Part shown: positions 20,326 to 28,930 of the stretch, in pieces | How the letters are laid out: each line of letters begins with the position of its first letter | Numbering within the stretch: position 1 is the stretch's first letter | Assembly: GCA_015223225.1 (NCBI GenBank) | Contig: JADFCQ010000003.1 | Coordinates: 372,001-436,000, forward strand | DNA from: Acetobacteraceae bacterium H6797 | GTDB taxonomy: Bacteria > Pseudomonadota > Alphaproteobacteria > Acetobacterales > Acetobacteraceae | Direction: 5' to 3' | Length of the DNA stretch: 64,000 nt | The notes under the pieces: generated by a model | What the model was told of the DNA's origin: nothing | The model's database searches: none | The model's input: only the letters and a program-made list of their open reading frames with translations | Translations under genes and position numbers: made by a program

Positions 20326-20541
20326 AGGGTCCTCCTTTGCGCGGTCGAGCGGCGCGGGATCGAGGAAGGCGTCATAATGAACGGAGGCGGAAACAGAAGG
20401 CGCCATGCCGGCGGCTCCGGGAGGGCTGACGAGAGGCGGGGAGAGGGGGGGCGGGCAGCTCCGGCGCCGGGCCTTCGGCCTGGCTGTCACGGAGGCGTGA
20501 GCCTTCTCTATCATCGCCGCCCCTCCCGCGCCAGCAAAGCT

Positions 20542-21480
20542 TCAGCCCGAGAGGTAGAGCTTGCCGATCTCGGCACCCAACTCGATGTTCCGGTCGATCA
20601 GCCCGGTCAGGAAGTCATGCAGCCCGGTGGCGAGGATGCCGGCGGCCGGCGTGTCCCGCACCGTCGCATGCAGGCTGGTCGCGATGTCATGGCAGGGGCC
20701 GCGGCGGCCGGTATAGGCCGCGATGGCCGCCAGGTTCTCGTCCACCCTTGCGTAGCAGGACAGGAGGGAGCGGGGCAGTTCCACGCGATTGACCATCAGG
20801 TCGATGATCAGCGTCGGTTCCAGCCGGGCGCGGTTCACGTACTGATAGGCCCTGAGCGCCGAGACCGAGCGCAGCACCGCCTGCCACTGCGCCGTGACAT
20901 GGGCATCGGGCGTCTGGGCGGGGTCGAAGGCCGCGTGACGCACGTCGAGCAGGCGGGCCGTATTGTCGGCGCGCTCCAGCATGGTGCCGAGATGCAGGAA
21001 GCGCCAGGCATCGTCCCGCAGCATGGTATCGGTGGTGGAGCCGTTGAAGAGCATCGTCCGGCCCTTCACCCAGTCCAGGAAGCCCGGCAGGCGATCGCCC
21101 CGGATGCTGTCGCGGTCGAGCCGCCGCGCCTCGTTCCAGGTGTCGTTGATGGCTTCCCACATATCGGCGGTCAGCGCGGTGCGCACGGCGCGGCCGTTGC
21201 GGCGCGCGGCCTCGATGCAGGAGACGATGGAGGAGGGGTTCTCCGCATCCAGCGTCAGCCAATGCACGGCCGCTTCCTGGGTCGCGGCGTCGTATTTCAG
21301 GCGGAAGCCCGGATCGGTGCCGGTGGCGACGAGGAGGGCGCGCCATTCATCCCCATCGGTGCCGAGCGGGGCGGCGATGCTCGCCATGCGCAGGCTGGCC
21401 CCGATGCCACGGGCGACATTGCCGGCGCGTTCGGTATAGCGGCCGAGCCAGAAGAGGCTGTCGGCGGTACGGCTCAGCAT
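20542..21480 (-). CDS. Alpha-E domain protein
   Basis: A 312-residue, mainly helical protein of the alpha-E family (COG2307), starting MLSRTADSLFWLGRYTERAGN, the family hallmark. A second signature is LERADNTARLLDVR. The function is not known; Iyer, Aravind and colleagues proposed it works with the ATP-grasp partner in making or modifying a peptide. The ATG at 21480 lies 4 bases after the ATP-grasp stop, so the two are translationally coupled. A gap of 216 bases separates it from anbu. Confidence 0.9.
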   Translation of the reverse strand: MLSRTADSLFWLGRYTERAGNVARGIGASLRMASIAAPLGTDGDEWRALLVATGTDPGFRLKYDAATQEAAVHWLTLDAENPSSIVSCIEAARRNGRAVRTALTADMWEAINDTWNEARRLDRDSIRGDRLPGFLDWVKGRTMLFNGSTTDTMLRDDAWRFLHLGTMLERADNTARLLDVRHAAFDPAQTPDAHVTAQWQAVLRSVSALRAYQYVNRARLEPTLIIDLMVNRVELPRSLLSCYARVDENLAAIAAYTGRRGPCHDIATSLHATVRDTPAAGILATGLHDFLTGLIDRNIELGAEIGKLYLSG

Positions 21481-21484
21481 CGGC

Positions 21485-23002
21485 TCAACCCTTCTGGGAC
21501 TGCGACTGCGAGGATTGGCCACCAGACGATGACTGGCTCTGGGACTGGCCCTGGCCGCTCTCGAGCACCCAGGTATCCTTGGTGCCGCCGCCCTGGCTGG
21601 AATTCACCACCAGCGAGCCCTCGCGCAGGGCGACGCGGGTGAGGCCGCCCGGCACCATCCGCACCTCCTTGCCGAAGAGGATGAAGGGCCGCAGATCCAC
21701 ATGGCGCGGGCTGATGCCCTTCTCGCTGAGCGTGGGCACGGTGGAGAGGGCGAGCGTCGGCTGGGCGATGTAATCGCCCGGCTTGGCCCTGATGCGCTCG
21801 GCGAAATCGGCGCGCTGCTCGGCCGTGCTATGCGGGCCGACGAGCATGCCGTAGCCGCCCGAACCGCGGGCCAGCTTCACCACCAGTTCCTCGAGATGGG
21901 CCAGGACATAGTCCCGGTCCTCGTCGCGCTCGCACATATAGGTGGGCACGTTGGCGAGGATGGGCTCCTCGTTCAGGTAGAAGCGCACCATCTCGGGCAC
22001 ATAGGGATAGACGGCCTTGTCATCGGCCACACCCGTGCCCGGCGCATTGGCGAGCGCGACATTGCCCGCCTTATAGGCCGCCATGATGCCCGGCACGCCG
22101 ACGAGGCTGTCCTCGCGGAAGACTTCCGGATCGAGGAAGTCATCGTCGATACGGCGATAGATCACATCCACCCGCTTCGGCCCGGCGGTGGTGCGCATAT
22201 AGACCACCTTGTCCTCGACGAAGAGGTCCGGCCCCTCGACCAGCTCGATGCCCATCTCGTCGGCGAGGAAGGAGTGTTCGTAATAGGCGCTGTTATACTG
22301 GCCCGGGGTGAGCACCACGATGGTCGGGTTCGGCCCGGCGCTGGCGGGGGCGATGGATTTCAGCGTCTCCAGCAGCTCTTCCGGATATTGGTTCACCGGG
22401 GCCAGGCGATGCGAGGCGCAGAGGCCGGGGAAGAGGCGCAGCATCGCCTCGCGATTCTCCAGCATGTAGGAGACGCCGGAAGGCGTGCGGCAATTATCCT
22501 CCAGCACGTAGAACTGGTCGGCGTCGGTGCGGACAAGGTCGATGCCGGAAATCACCGTATAGACCCCGCCCGGTGGGACGAAATCCTTCATCACCGGCAG
22601 ATAGCCCTCATTCTCCAGCACGAGGGCGCTGGGAATGATGCCGGCCTTGAGGATGCGCTGCTCGCTGTAGATATCGGTCAGGAAGGCGTTGAGCGCGCGG
22701 ACGCGCTGCTCCAGCCCCTTGGAGAGGCTCTCCCATTCCTGCTTCGAGAGGATGCGCGGGATGACGTCGAAGGGGATAAGCCGCTCCGGATCGCCGCCCT
22801 CGGTATAGACGGCGAAGGTGATGCCGATGCGCCGGAAGAGCAGTTCCGCCTCGGCCCGCTTCTGCGCCAGGGCTTCGGGACCGGCTTCCTCGATCCAACG
22901 GGAAATAACGGCATAGGGGTCTCGGATACCGCCCGAAGGGACCAGCATCTCATCGAAGGCAGGGGTGGCGCGGCTGCTCACAGGCTCCCTTTCATCACTC
23001 AA
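21485..23002 (-). CDS. Circularly permuted type 2 ATP-grasp protein
   Basis: A 505-residue member of COG2308, predicted to catalyse ATP-dependent carboxylate-amine ligation (peptide-bond-like). Conserved stretches include the GGIRDPY start, GIDLVRTDADQFYVLEDNCRTPSG, VVLTPGQYNSAYYEHSFLA, KLARGSGGYGMLVGP and VDLRPFILFGKEVRMVPGG. The family core ends at GGGTKDTWVLE; after it comes a tail of about 22 residues made almost only of Ser, Gln and Gly. First gene of the operon with the alpha-E gene and, more loosely, anbu. Confidence 0.92.
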   Translation of the reverse strand: MSDEREPVSSRATPAFDEMLVPSGGIRDPYAVISRWIEEAGPEALAQKRAEAELLFRRIGITFAVYTEGGDPERLIPFDVIPRILSKQEWESLSKGLEQRVRALNAFLTDIYSEQRILKAGIIPSALVLENEGYLPVMKDFVPPGGVYTVISGIDLVRTDADQFYVLEDNCRTPSGVSYMLENREAMLRLFPGLCASHRLAPVNQYPEELLETLKSIAPASAGPNPTIVVLTPGQYNSAYYEHSFLADEMGIELVEGPDLFVEDKVVYMRTTAGPKRVDVIYRRIDDDFLDPEVFREDSLVGVPGIMAAYKAGNVALANAPGTGVADDKAVYPYVPEMVRFYLNEEPILANVPTYMCERDEDRDYVLAHLEELVVKLARGSGGYGMLVGPHSTAEQRADFAERIRAKPGDYIAQPTLALSTVPTLSEKGISPRHVDLRPFILFGKEVRMVPGGLTRVALREGSLVVNSSQGGGTKDTWVLESGQGQSQSQSSSGGQSSQSQSQKG

Positions 23003-23085
23003 GACTCCCGCTTCTCAGAGCCTTGCGCGGTTCCCGCGGCGCGGCAAGGGGTGCCCCCATGACATGCCGCGCCTTTGCGTGAGGT

Positions 23086-23109
23086 GCAAGCCTGCATTGC
23101 ATGGCTTGC
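23086..23109 (-). terminator. Hairpin downstream of amidase gene
   Basis: GCAAGCC (23086-23092) and GGCTTGC (23103-23109) form a 7-bp stem with a 10-base loop, 47 bases past the amidase stop on the minus strand. There is no T-run. It could be a terminator or part of the promoter region of the ATP-grasp gene. Confidence 0.35.
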
Positions 23110-23155
23110 GGGCAGGAGCTGCCTCCGACTTGAGCCGAAGCGGTGCCTCGCTCGC

Positions 23156-24799
23156 TCAGGGGCGATACGCGGCCGGTATCTTCTGATGCCAGTCGGTAAT
23201 GCGCTGGAAGGCATCGGCGGCGGCCAACGCCTGGGCCTCGCCGAAGGGCCGGGCGGCGAGTTGCAGCCCCACGGGCATGCCATTGGCATCGAAGCCGCAG
23301 GGAATGCTGACCACCGGCAGGCCGAGATAATTGAAGGGCCGCGTATTGAGCGAGACGGTGTTATGCCGTGACCAGGTCTCAGGATTGGCCTCGATATCCG
23401 TCTCGGCGCGGGTGGGCGTGCGGTCGCGCAGGCTGGGCGTCGCAACGAGGTCGTAGCCGGTGAGGGCCTCGGCCACGAATTGGCGCAGCAGCGGGGCGCG
23501 CAGCGCCAGGGCGTCGACATAGGCCCGGCCTGGGACAGCATAGCCGCCATAGATGCGGGCCGAGAGGCCGCGGCCGTAATCCTGCGGCCTTTCGCGCATC
23601 CAGGTGGCATGGATGGTCGCCGATTCGACGCGGGAGACGAGGGAGACCGCCGCCTGGATCGGCCCATGCGAGGGCAGGGCGACGGGCGTGACGGTGGCCC
23701 CGGCCGCCGCCATGGTGTCGAGCGCGGCCTGGAAGGCGGCGAGAACGTCGGCGGGCAGGTCGTCGAGAAAGCCATTCTGCGGCACGGAGATGCGCAGGCC
23801 CGCGAGGCTGCCGCCGAGGGCCGCCTCATAGCCGCCGGCCGGCTGGGGCGCGCTGGTGGCGTCCAGCGGGTCCCGCCCCGCGATCACGTCGAGGAAGCGG
23901 GCGCAGTCCCGCGCGCTGCGGGCGAGGGGACCGACATTATCGCAGGAGAAGGAGAGCGGCATCACCCCGAAGCGCGACACCCGCGTCTGTGTGGGCTTCA
24001 GCCCCGTCACGCCGCACATAGCGGCGGGCAGGCGGATGGAGCCACCCGTATCCGAGCCCAGAGCCGCATGCACCAGCCGCCCGCCCACCGCCGAGCCGGA
24101 GCCGGAAGAGGAGCCGCCGGTGCAATAGTCGTGGTTCCAGGGGTTGCGGCAATCGCCCCAATGCGCGTTATGGCCGGTCGGGTTCTGGGCGAATTCGGCC
24201 ATATGCAGCGTGCCGGCGTCGATCGCGCCCGCCTCGTCCAGCCGGGCGAGGACGGTGGCCGTCACCTCGGGCACATAGTCGCGCCGGATCTTGCTGCCGC
24301 AGCCGGTGACCTGGCCGGCGCGGTAATACATGTCCTTGTGCATCATGAAGCTGCCGGCGAGGGGGCCGGTGGCCTCGCCGCGCGACCGCGCCTGGTCCAG
24401 CGCGCGGGCATCGGCCAGGGCGCGCTCGGCCTCGAGCCGGGTGACGCAGTTGAGCCCCTCGGCATGGGCCGCGATGCGGGCGAGGCAGGCGGCGGCGATG
24501 CTCTCGGCCGTCATCTCGCCCCGAGCGAAGGCATCGGCGACTTCCGTCATCGACATCAGCGCCGGGTCGGTTTCCACCGGCGAGGGCGGGGGCACCGGGG
24601 CGGGCGGCGCGACGGGGGCGGCGAGGGCCGCCAGGGCGAGGGTGAAGCCCGAGGGCTCGTCCTCGAAGGCCATGCGGCCCCGCAGCGTGGCGACCTCGGC
24701 GGCCGTGCCGGCCAGATCGGCGAGGGTGCGCTGCGCGAGGTCGTTGGGCGGGTCGATCCCGTGCCAGCGGGCGATATCGGCGATGGTGCTGTCGCTCAT
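23156..24799 (-). CDS. Amidase-signature enzyme with AtzG-like N-terminal extension
   Basis: A 547-residue cytosolic amide hydrolase. The Ser-cisSer-Lys triad is intact: Lys155 (MMHKDMYYRAG), Ser230 in GGSSSGSGSAV and Ser254 in GSDTGGS, with the family's 24-residue spacing between the serines. Residues 1-60 (IADIARWHGIDPPND..., LRGRMAFEDEP) look like the small AtzG-type subunit that partners some amidases, here joined by a Pro-rich linker (APVAPPAPVPPPSPV). The substrate is unknown. It ends 153 bases before the ATP-grasp gene on the same strand. Confidence 0.88.
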   Translation of the reverse strand: MSDSTIADIARWHGIDPPNDLAQRTLADLAGTAAEVATLRGRMAFEDEPSGFTLALAALAAPVAPPAPVPPPSPVETDPALMSMTEVADAFARGEMTAESIAAACLARIAAHAEGLNCVTRLEAERALADARALDQARSRGEATGPLAGSFMMHKDMYYRAGQVTGCGSKIRRDYVPEVTATVLARLDEAGAIDAGTLHMAEFAQNPTGHNAHWGDCRNPWNHDYCTGGSSSGSGSAVGGRLVHAALGSDTGGSIRLPAAMCGVTGLKPTQTRVSRFGVMPLSFSCDNVGPLARSARDCARFLDVIAGRDPLDATSAPQPAGGYEAALGGSLAGLRISVPQNGFLDDLPADVLAAFQAALDTMAAAGATVTPVALPSHGPIQAAVSLVSRVESATIHATWMRERPQDYGRGLSARIYGGYAVPGRAYVDALALRAPLLRQFVAEALTGYDLVATPSLRDRTPTRAETDIEANPETWSRHNTVSLNTRPFNYLGLPVVSIPCGFDANGMPVGLQLAARPFGEAQALAAADAFQRITDWHQKIPAAYRP

Positions 24800-24864
24800 T
24801 CATCCGTCCTGCATCTGCTCGGGCGGAACGGCGTGCAAAGCGCGGGCCAGAGGGCGAGGGCGGA

Positions 24865-25569
24865 TCAGGCGAACTGGCGGCCGCCCATCCCCGCGATCTC
24901 GCGCACCAGCTTGGCGCGGAGCGCGCGGGCAAAATCCATGCGGCTATCGGCGGTCATGAGGAAGGCGCCGGGGCCGCCCAGCACCTCTTCGCGCAGCCGG
25001 GCCTGGAAGGCTTCGTCGCGCCCATAGCCGCTGAGGATGGCCAGGCCATTGACGGTGATGCCCGCGGCGACGGCGGCATCACGCGCCACGGCGGCCGGGG
25101 TCTCGCTGCGCATATCCGGAGCATCGCCCGCGACGTCGATGACGCGGTCCTCGCTGGTGAAGGGCGCTTCGGCGATGAGCCGCGTGGCATGGGTGATGCC
25201 GTCGCCGATGGCATTCCAGCTCTGGAGCGAACGGGGCGCGTTGCGCATGGCCTCAGCGGCGATATTGGCCGAGGCGGCGCCATCGATGCGGTGCCAGTTC
25301 ACGACCGTCATGGCCCCGCCCGGTGCGCCCCATTCCACCACGGCCACCGCAATGGCGCCGTTGGGCTTGGCGGCGATGGTGGAGAGCACAGCGGGCGCGG
25401 TGATGGCCTCGGCCATGCCGTCGCGCTGCAGGGCGAATTCATCGGGCGTGATGCTGCCCGAAGCATCCATGGCGAGCACGAGCAGCGTATCGACCGCGGG
25501 CCTCGCCTGCGCCCTCGCCGCCGCCGGCAGCAGGAGGGAGGGGAGAGCCAGCAGGGTCCGACGGCGCAT
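24865..25569 (-). CDS. DUF1194 domain protein (von Willebrand A-like, secreted)
   Basis: A 234-residue protein starting MRRRTLLALPSLLLPAAARAQA, a signal peptide with an arginine-rich start. The mature part begins with LVLAMDASGS, a metal-ion-dependent adhesion site (DxSxS) typical of vWA folds, followed by GDGITHATRLI and VIDVAGD. These are hallmarks of DUF1194. It is likely a periplasmic binding or scaffolding protein; the partner is unknown. The ATG at 25569 fits the signal peptide; a longer frame adds non-conserved residues. It is 65 bases from the amidase gene. Confidence 0.8.
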   Translation of the reverse strand: MRRRTLLALPSLLLPAAARAQARPAVDTLLVLAMDASGSITPDEFALQRDGMAEAITAPAVLSTIAAKPNGAIAVAVVEWGAPGGAMTVVNWHRIDGAASANIAAEAMRNAPRSLQSWNAIGDGITHATRLIAEAPFTSEDRVIDVAGDAPDMRSETPAAVARDAAVAAGITVNGLAILSGYGRDEAFQARLREEVLGGPGAFLMTADSRMDFARALRAKLVREIAGMGGRQFA

Positions 25570-25652
25570 CGCGATCTCCGGGCAGGAGGGCGCAGCCTGC
25601 CCGAAACATTGCCGGCGCCGCAATGAATCTCGCGGCGCCTTGATCTGCCCTC

Positions 25653-26966
25653 TTAGGCGGCTTTCGCGGTGCGCTTGAACCGGTCGTAGCGATAGGGGTG
25701 CGGATCGACCAGCGGCGGATCGCCGGTAACGATATCGGCCACGAGCCGCCCCGCGCCCGGGCCGATGCCGAAGCCATGGCCGGAGAAGCCGCTGGCCATG
25801 ATCAGCCCCGGCACGCCCGGCACCGGGCCCATGACGGGGACGGCATCAGGCGTCGTGTCGATATAGCCCGCCCAGCGCTCCGCGACCTGGACCTTCCGGA
25901 AATCCGGGAAGGCGGCCATGAGGTTGCGGAGCCCCTCATCGACGATCGCGCTGTCGGGCACCGGGTCCAGCCGGCGGATGGCCTCGAAGGGTGTCTGTTC
26001 GTCCAGGCTCCAGCTTCGCCGCGTGCTCCATTCCTCGAAGAAGCGGCGGCCGAGCCGCAGCTTCAGCGCCGCGCGTTCCTTGAAGAGGGCGGGCAGGAAG
26101 TCGAAAAAGAGGCGGAAAGTGTCGGGCGTGATATCGGCCACCGTCGCGCCGCGATGGGCGATGGAATAGCCGCCGTCGAGCCGCTTGCGGAACGCGAAAT
26201 CCGAGGCGCCGACGGCCATCTCGGGCAGGCCGCTGACGGGGGTGGTGCGCAGCACCGTGCCCTTCGCCTTCAGCTGCGGGAAATCGAGCCCCATATTGCC
26301 GACGAAAAGCCGCGTCCAGGCGCCGGAGGCCAGCACCACGGTGGAGCAGGCGATGCGCCCCTTCTCGGTGATGACGCCCGAGACGGCGCCGCCCGTTCGG
26401 TCCAGCCCGCGCACGGCGCAATCGGTATGGATGGTCGCACCCAGGGCGCGGGCGGCTTCGGCGATGGCCGGGCAGGCATGGCGCGGTTCTGCGCGGGCAT
26501 CGTTCTCCGTATAGAGCGCGCCGGCGAATTGGCGGGAGGCATTGGGCAGTTTCTCGGCGATTTCCGCCTGGCTCAGCAGGCGGGAGCCGATCTGCCATTT
26601 TTCCGCATGCTGCAGCCATTCCTCATAGGCGGCCACCTGCTTGTCGGTATCGCAGAGATAGATGATGCCGGATTCCCGATAGCCCACGTCGCGGCCGGTG
26701 ATCTTCTCCATCTGGGCCCAGAGCCGCTGGCTTTCGACCGAGAGGGGGATTTCGGCCGGATCGCGCCCCATGACGCGCACCCAGCCCCAGTTGCGGCTCG
26801 ACTGCTCGCCGCCGATCACGCCCTTCTCGCAGATGGCGACCTTGAGGCCCCGCTGGGAGAGGAAGAGAGCGGTGGAGACGCCAATGATCCCGCCTCCGAT
26901 CACCACCACATCCACCCTCTCGGGCAATGTCTCATCGGGGCGGAGATAATCGACGGGTGGCGACAT
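25653..26966 (-). CDS. FAD-dependent oxidoreductase of the D-amino acid oxidase/dehydrogenase family
   Basis: A 437-residue flavoprotein with an N-terminal dinucleotide fold (VDVVVIGGGIIGVSTALFLS, GxGxxG), the second FAD strand VAICEKG, and the C-terminal FAD motif SGFSGHGFGIGPGAGR. The DAO superfamily covers D-amino acid dehydrogenases, sarcosine/glycine oxidases and amadoriases (fructosyl-amino acid oxidases). It lies 25 bases downstream of the gntR gene, so it probably shares its transcript. Next to FrlB/FrlD-like genes, a fructose-amine or D-amino acid substrate is an inference. The start ATG at 26966 precedes MSPPVDYLRPDE. Confidence 0.85.
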   Translation of the reverse strand: MSPPVDYLRPDETLPERVDVVVIGGGIIGVSTALFLSQRGLKVAICEKGVIGGEQSSRNWGWVRVMGRDPAEIPLSVESQRLWAQMEKITGRDVGYRESGIIYLCDTDKQVAAYEEWLQHAEKWQIGSRLLSQAEIAEKLPNASRQFAGALYTENDARAEPRHACPAIAEAARALGATIHTDCAVRGLDRTGGAVSGVITEKGRIACSTVVLASGAWTRLFVGNMGLDFPQLKAKGTVLRTTPVSGLPEMAVGASDFAFRKRLDGGYSIAHRGATVADITPDTFRLFFDFLPALFKERAALKLRLGRRFFEEWSTRRSWSLDEQTPFEAIRRLDPVPDSAIVDEGLRNLMAAFPDFRKVQVAERWAGYIDTTPDAVPVMGPVPGVPGLIMASGFSGHGFGIGPGAGRLVADIVTGDPPLVDPHPYRYDRFKRTAKAA

Positions 26967-26991
26967 CTTGCGTCTCTTTCGAATGGGCGCC

Positions 26992-27798
26992 CTAGACCGG
27001 CAGGTCTGTCGAGGCGGTCTTGAACACGACGAGCTGCGGGTGATTGACCGAGCGGACATATTCCACCGGCCTCCCGCTCTGGTCGCGGATCAGCAGGTCG
27101 AGCAGCAGCGCCGAGGCGCCGGGCTTCAGATCGAGCAGCCGGCCTTCCATGGCCTGGACGGGCCCGGCGGAAATCACGCGCTCGGCATGGCCGGCATGGA
27201 TGCCGTAGCGGGCCTTGAGCATGGCGTAGAAGGACTGGGTCTCCTCCCGCAGCAGATCCTCGATGGCGAGATCGGGGACCAGGGCGGCGGGAACGTGGCT
27301 CGTCTCGATGCAGAAGGGCGTGCCGTTCACGCTCCAGAGCCGGCGGAAGACCACAAGCTCCGTGCCCTGCGGAATCTGGAGCCGCTCGGCGACGCGGGGC
27401 GAGGCATGGCCCTGTTCGAAATGCAGCAGCTTATGGCCTGGCACGCCGCCGCCATCGGCGATGACGCGGCCGACGCCCTGGCCGGTGCGCGTGCCGGCGG
27501 GGCGGGTGACGCGGGGCATGGCGATGCGCGTGCCGCTGGTGCTGTCGCGTTCGAGAACCCCGGCGGCGACGAGCCCCTCGATGGCCTTGCGCACCGTCAT
27601 CCGGTTAGCGCCAAGCTGTTCGGCCAGGGCACGCTCGGAGGGCACGCGGTCACCGGGGGCGTAGTCGGGGGAGGCGATGAGGTCCTGGATATATTGCCGG
27701 ATGGCCAGATGCACCGGCACGCGGCGCGGCGGACGGGTAGGGGCGGCCTCCTGCTCATGCCCGGTTTCGGCGGTCTTGGTCGCTGGCTCGTTCGACAT
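26992..27798 (-). CDS. GntR/HutC-family transcriptional regulator (FrlR-like)
   Basis: A 268-residue regulator: N-terminal winged helix-turn-helix (about residues 35-100; PGDRVPSERALAEQLGANRM) and a C-terminal UTRA ligand-binding domain. It is divergent from the frlB-like gene, with 92 bases between starts. A perfect TGGTATATACCA palindrome overlaps the predicted -10 of that gene, the expected position for repression. The ligand is probably a phosphorylated sugar-amine, by analogy with FrlR; this is inferred. The ATG at 27798 (MSNEPATK) is chosen over one 24 bases upstream that adds only a few residues. Confidence 0.88.
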   Translation of the reverse strand: MSNEPATKTAETGHEQEAAPTRPPRRVPVHLAIRQYIQDLIASPDYAPGDRVPSERALAEQLGANRMTVRKAIEGLVAAGVLERDSTSGTRIAMPRVTRPAGTRTGQGVGRVIADGGGVPGHKLLHFEQGHASPRVAERLQIPQGTELVVFRRLWSVNGTPFCIETSHVPAALVPDLAIEDLLREETQSFYAMLKARYGIHAGHAERVISAGPVQAMEGRLLDLKPGASALLLDLLIRDQSGRPVEYVRSVNHPQLVVFKTASTDLPV

Positions 27799-27827
27799 GG
27801 TTGGTAGCCTATCGCATGGCAACTGGC

Positions 27828-27857
27828 TTGTCTTTGGTGTAGTCGCTGGTATATACC
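27828..27857 (+). promoter_or_regulatory. Predicted sigma-70 promoter of the frlB-like operon
   Basis: -35 TTGTCT at 27828-27833, an 18-base spacer, and -10 TATACC at 27852-27857, 33 bases before the ATG at 27891. The -10 is covered by the palindrome at 27847-27858. Confidence 0.5.
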
Positions 27858-27858
27858 A
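27847..27858. promoter_or_regulatory. Predicted GntR operator
   Basis: TGGTATATACCA, a perfect 12-bp palindrome in the intergenic region between the divergent gntR and frlB-like genes. HutC-subfamily regulators bind short palindromes with a central TATA-like core. Its place over the -10 suggests repression. Confidence 0.65.
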
Positions 27859-27890
27859 ATTAGAGCAAGAAATCAGGGATCAGGCGACCG

Positions 27891-28904
27891 ATGGCGACAC
27901 CCTATGACGCGAAGGGCATCATTCAGAGCCTGGAGCGCACGGTTTCCCAGCTGGATGAGGCGATGGCGCTGGGGCGCGAACTGGCGCCCGGCATCGACCG
28001 CATCGTCATGGTCGCCCATGGTTCCGCCAATCGCGCCATGCTCGGCATCCAGTACTGGATCGAGCATTTCAGCCCCTCCATCGAGGTGCGGCGCTACTAC
28101 CCCTCCGAATTGATGGCGCAGAACCCGAAGCGACTCGATGCGCGCACGCTGGTGCTGATCGCCTCCAAATCCGGCACGACCAAGGAGACGGTGGCGGCCG
28201 CCGAATGGCTGAAGGGCAAGCCCTGCCAGGTGGTGGGCTTCTCCATGCGGGACGACAAGCCGCTCTTCGGCCTGGTGCCGCGCTGCTTCACCACGGGCGA
28301 GACGCCCGAGACCTTCACGGCCATGTTCATGCTGATGCAGGCGCTCGTCGGCGGCGTGATGGCGGCGAAGGACGAATGGCCGCTGGCGGAGAAGCTGCTC
28401 TCCTCGCTCAAGGCGCTGCCGGTGGCGGCGACCGAGGCTGCGCTGCAGAACGAGGCGCGGTCGAGCGAAGAGGCGCGGATCTACAAGGATGACCGCATCC
28501 TCTATCACGTCGCCTCCGGCCCCTGCTTCACCACGGCCTATGTCTTCGGCGTCTGCATCCTGATGGAGATGCTGTGGATGCACAGCAATACCATCGAGGC
28601 CGCCGAATTCTTCCATGGCCCCTTCGAGGTGGTGGATCGCAACCTGCCGATGATCCTGCTGCTGGGAGAGGATCCGTCGCGCCCGCTGATGGAACGCGTG
28701 GTGAAATTCTCCTGCCAGCATACCGAGCGGCTGATGATCTATGACAGCAAGGATTACGCGATGCCGGGGGTGGACCCGGAAATCCGCGGCATCGTCGCAC
28801 CCTATGTGTTGCAGGCCGCGCTGAAGCGCATCTCAGTGAAGCTCTCCGTCTGGCATGGCCAGCCGCTCACCACCCGCCGCTACATGTGGAAGGGCGATTA
28901 CTGA
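27891..28904 (+). CDS. SIS-domain deglycase, FrlB-like
   Basis: A 337-residue double-SIS protein close in length and motifs to fructoselysine-6-phosphate deglycase FrlB, which splits the phosphorylated Amadori product into glucose-6-phosphate and the free amine. The phosphosugar-binding motif SKSGTTKET and the VAHGSANRAMLGIQ segment are visible, as is the FHGPFEVVD active-site region shared with FrlB. It is followed 26 bases later by a PfkB kinase of the FrlD type, giving the classic kinase/deglycase pair. The specific amine (lysine, glutamine, asparagine or other) is not known from sequence. Confidence 0.82.
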   Translation: MATPYDAKGIIQSLERTVSQLDEAMALGRELAPGIDRIVMVAHGSANRAMLGIQYWIEHFSPSIEVRRYYPSELMAQNPKRLDARTLVLIASKSGTTKETVAAAEWLKGKPCQVVGFSMRDDKPLFGLVPRCFTTGETPETFTAMFMLMQALVGGVMAAKDEWPLAEKLLSSLKALPVAATEAALQNEARSSEEARIYKDDRILYHVASGPCFTTAYVFGVCILMEMLWMHSNTIEAAEFFHGPFEVVDRNLPMILLLGEDPSRPLMERVVKFSCQHTERLMIYDSKDYAMPGVDPEIRGIVAPYVLQAALKRISVKLSVWHGQPLTTRRYMWKGDY

Positions 28905-28930
28905 TCGCCTGAGAAGGGGAGCACGCTGCC

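Noticed and set aside
19513..21642. Plus-strand open frame across anbu and the alpha-E gene
   Set aside because: It runs antisense to two well-supported genes with ribosome-binding sites and has no domain features.
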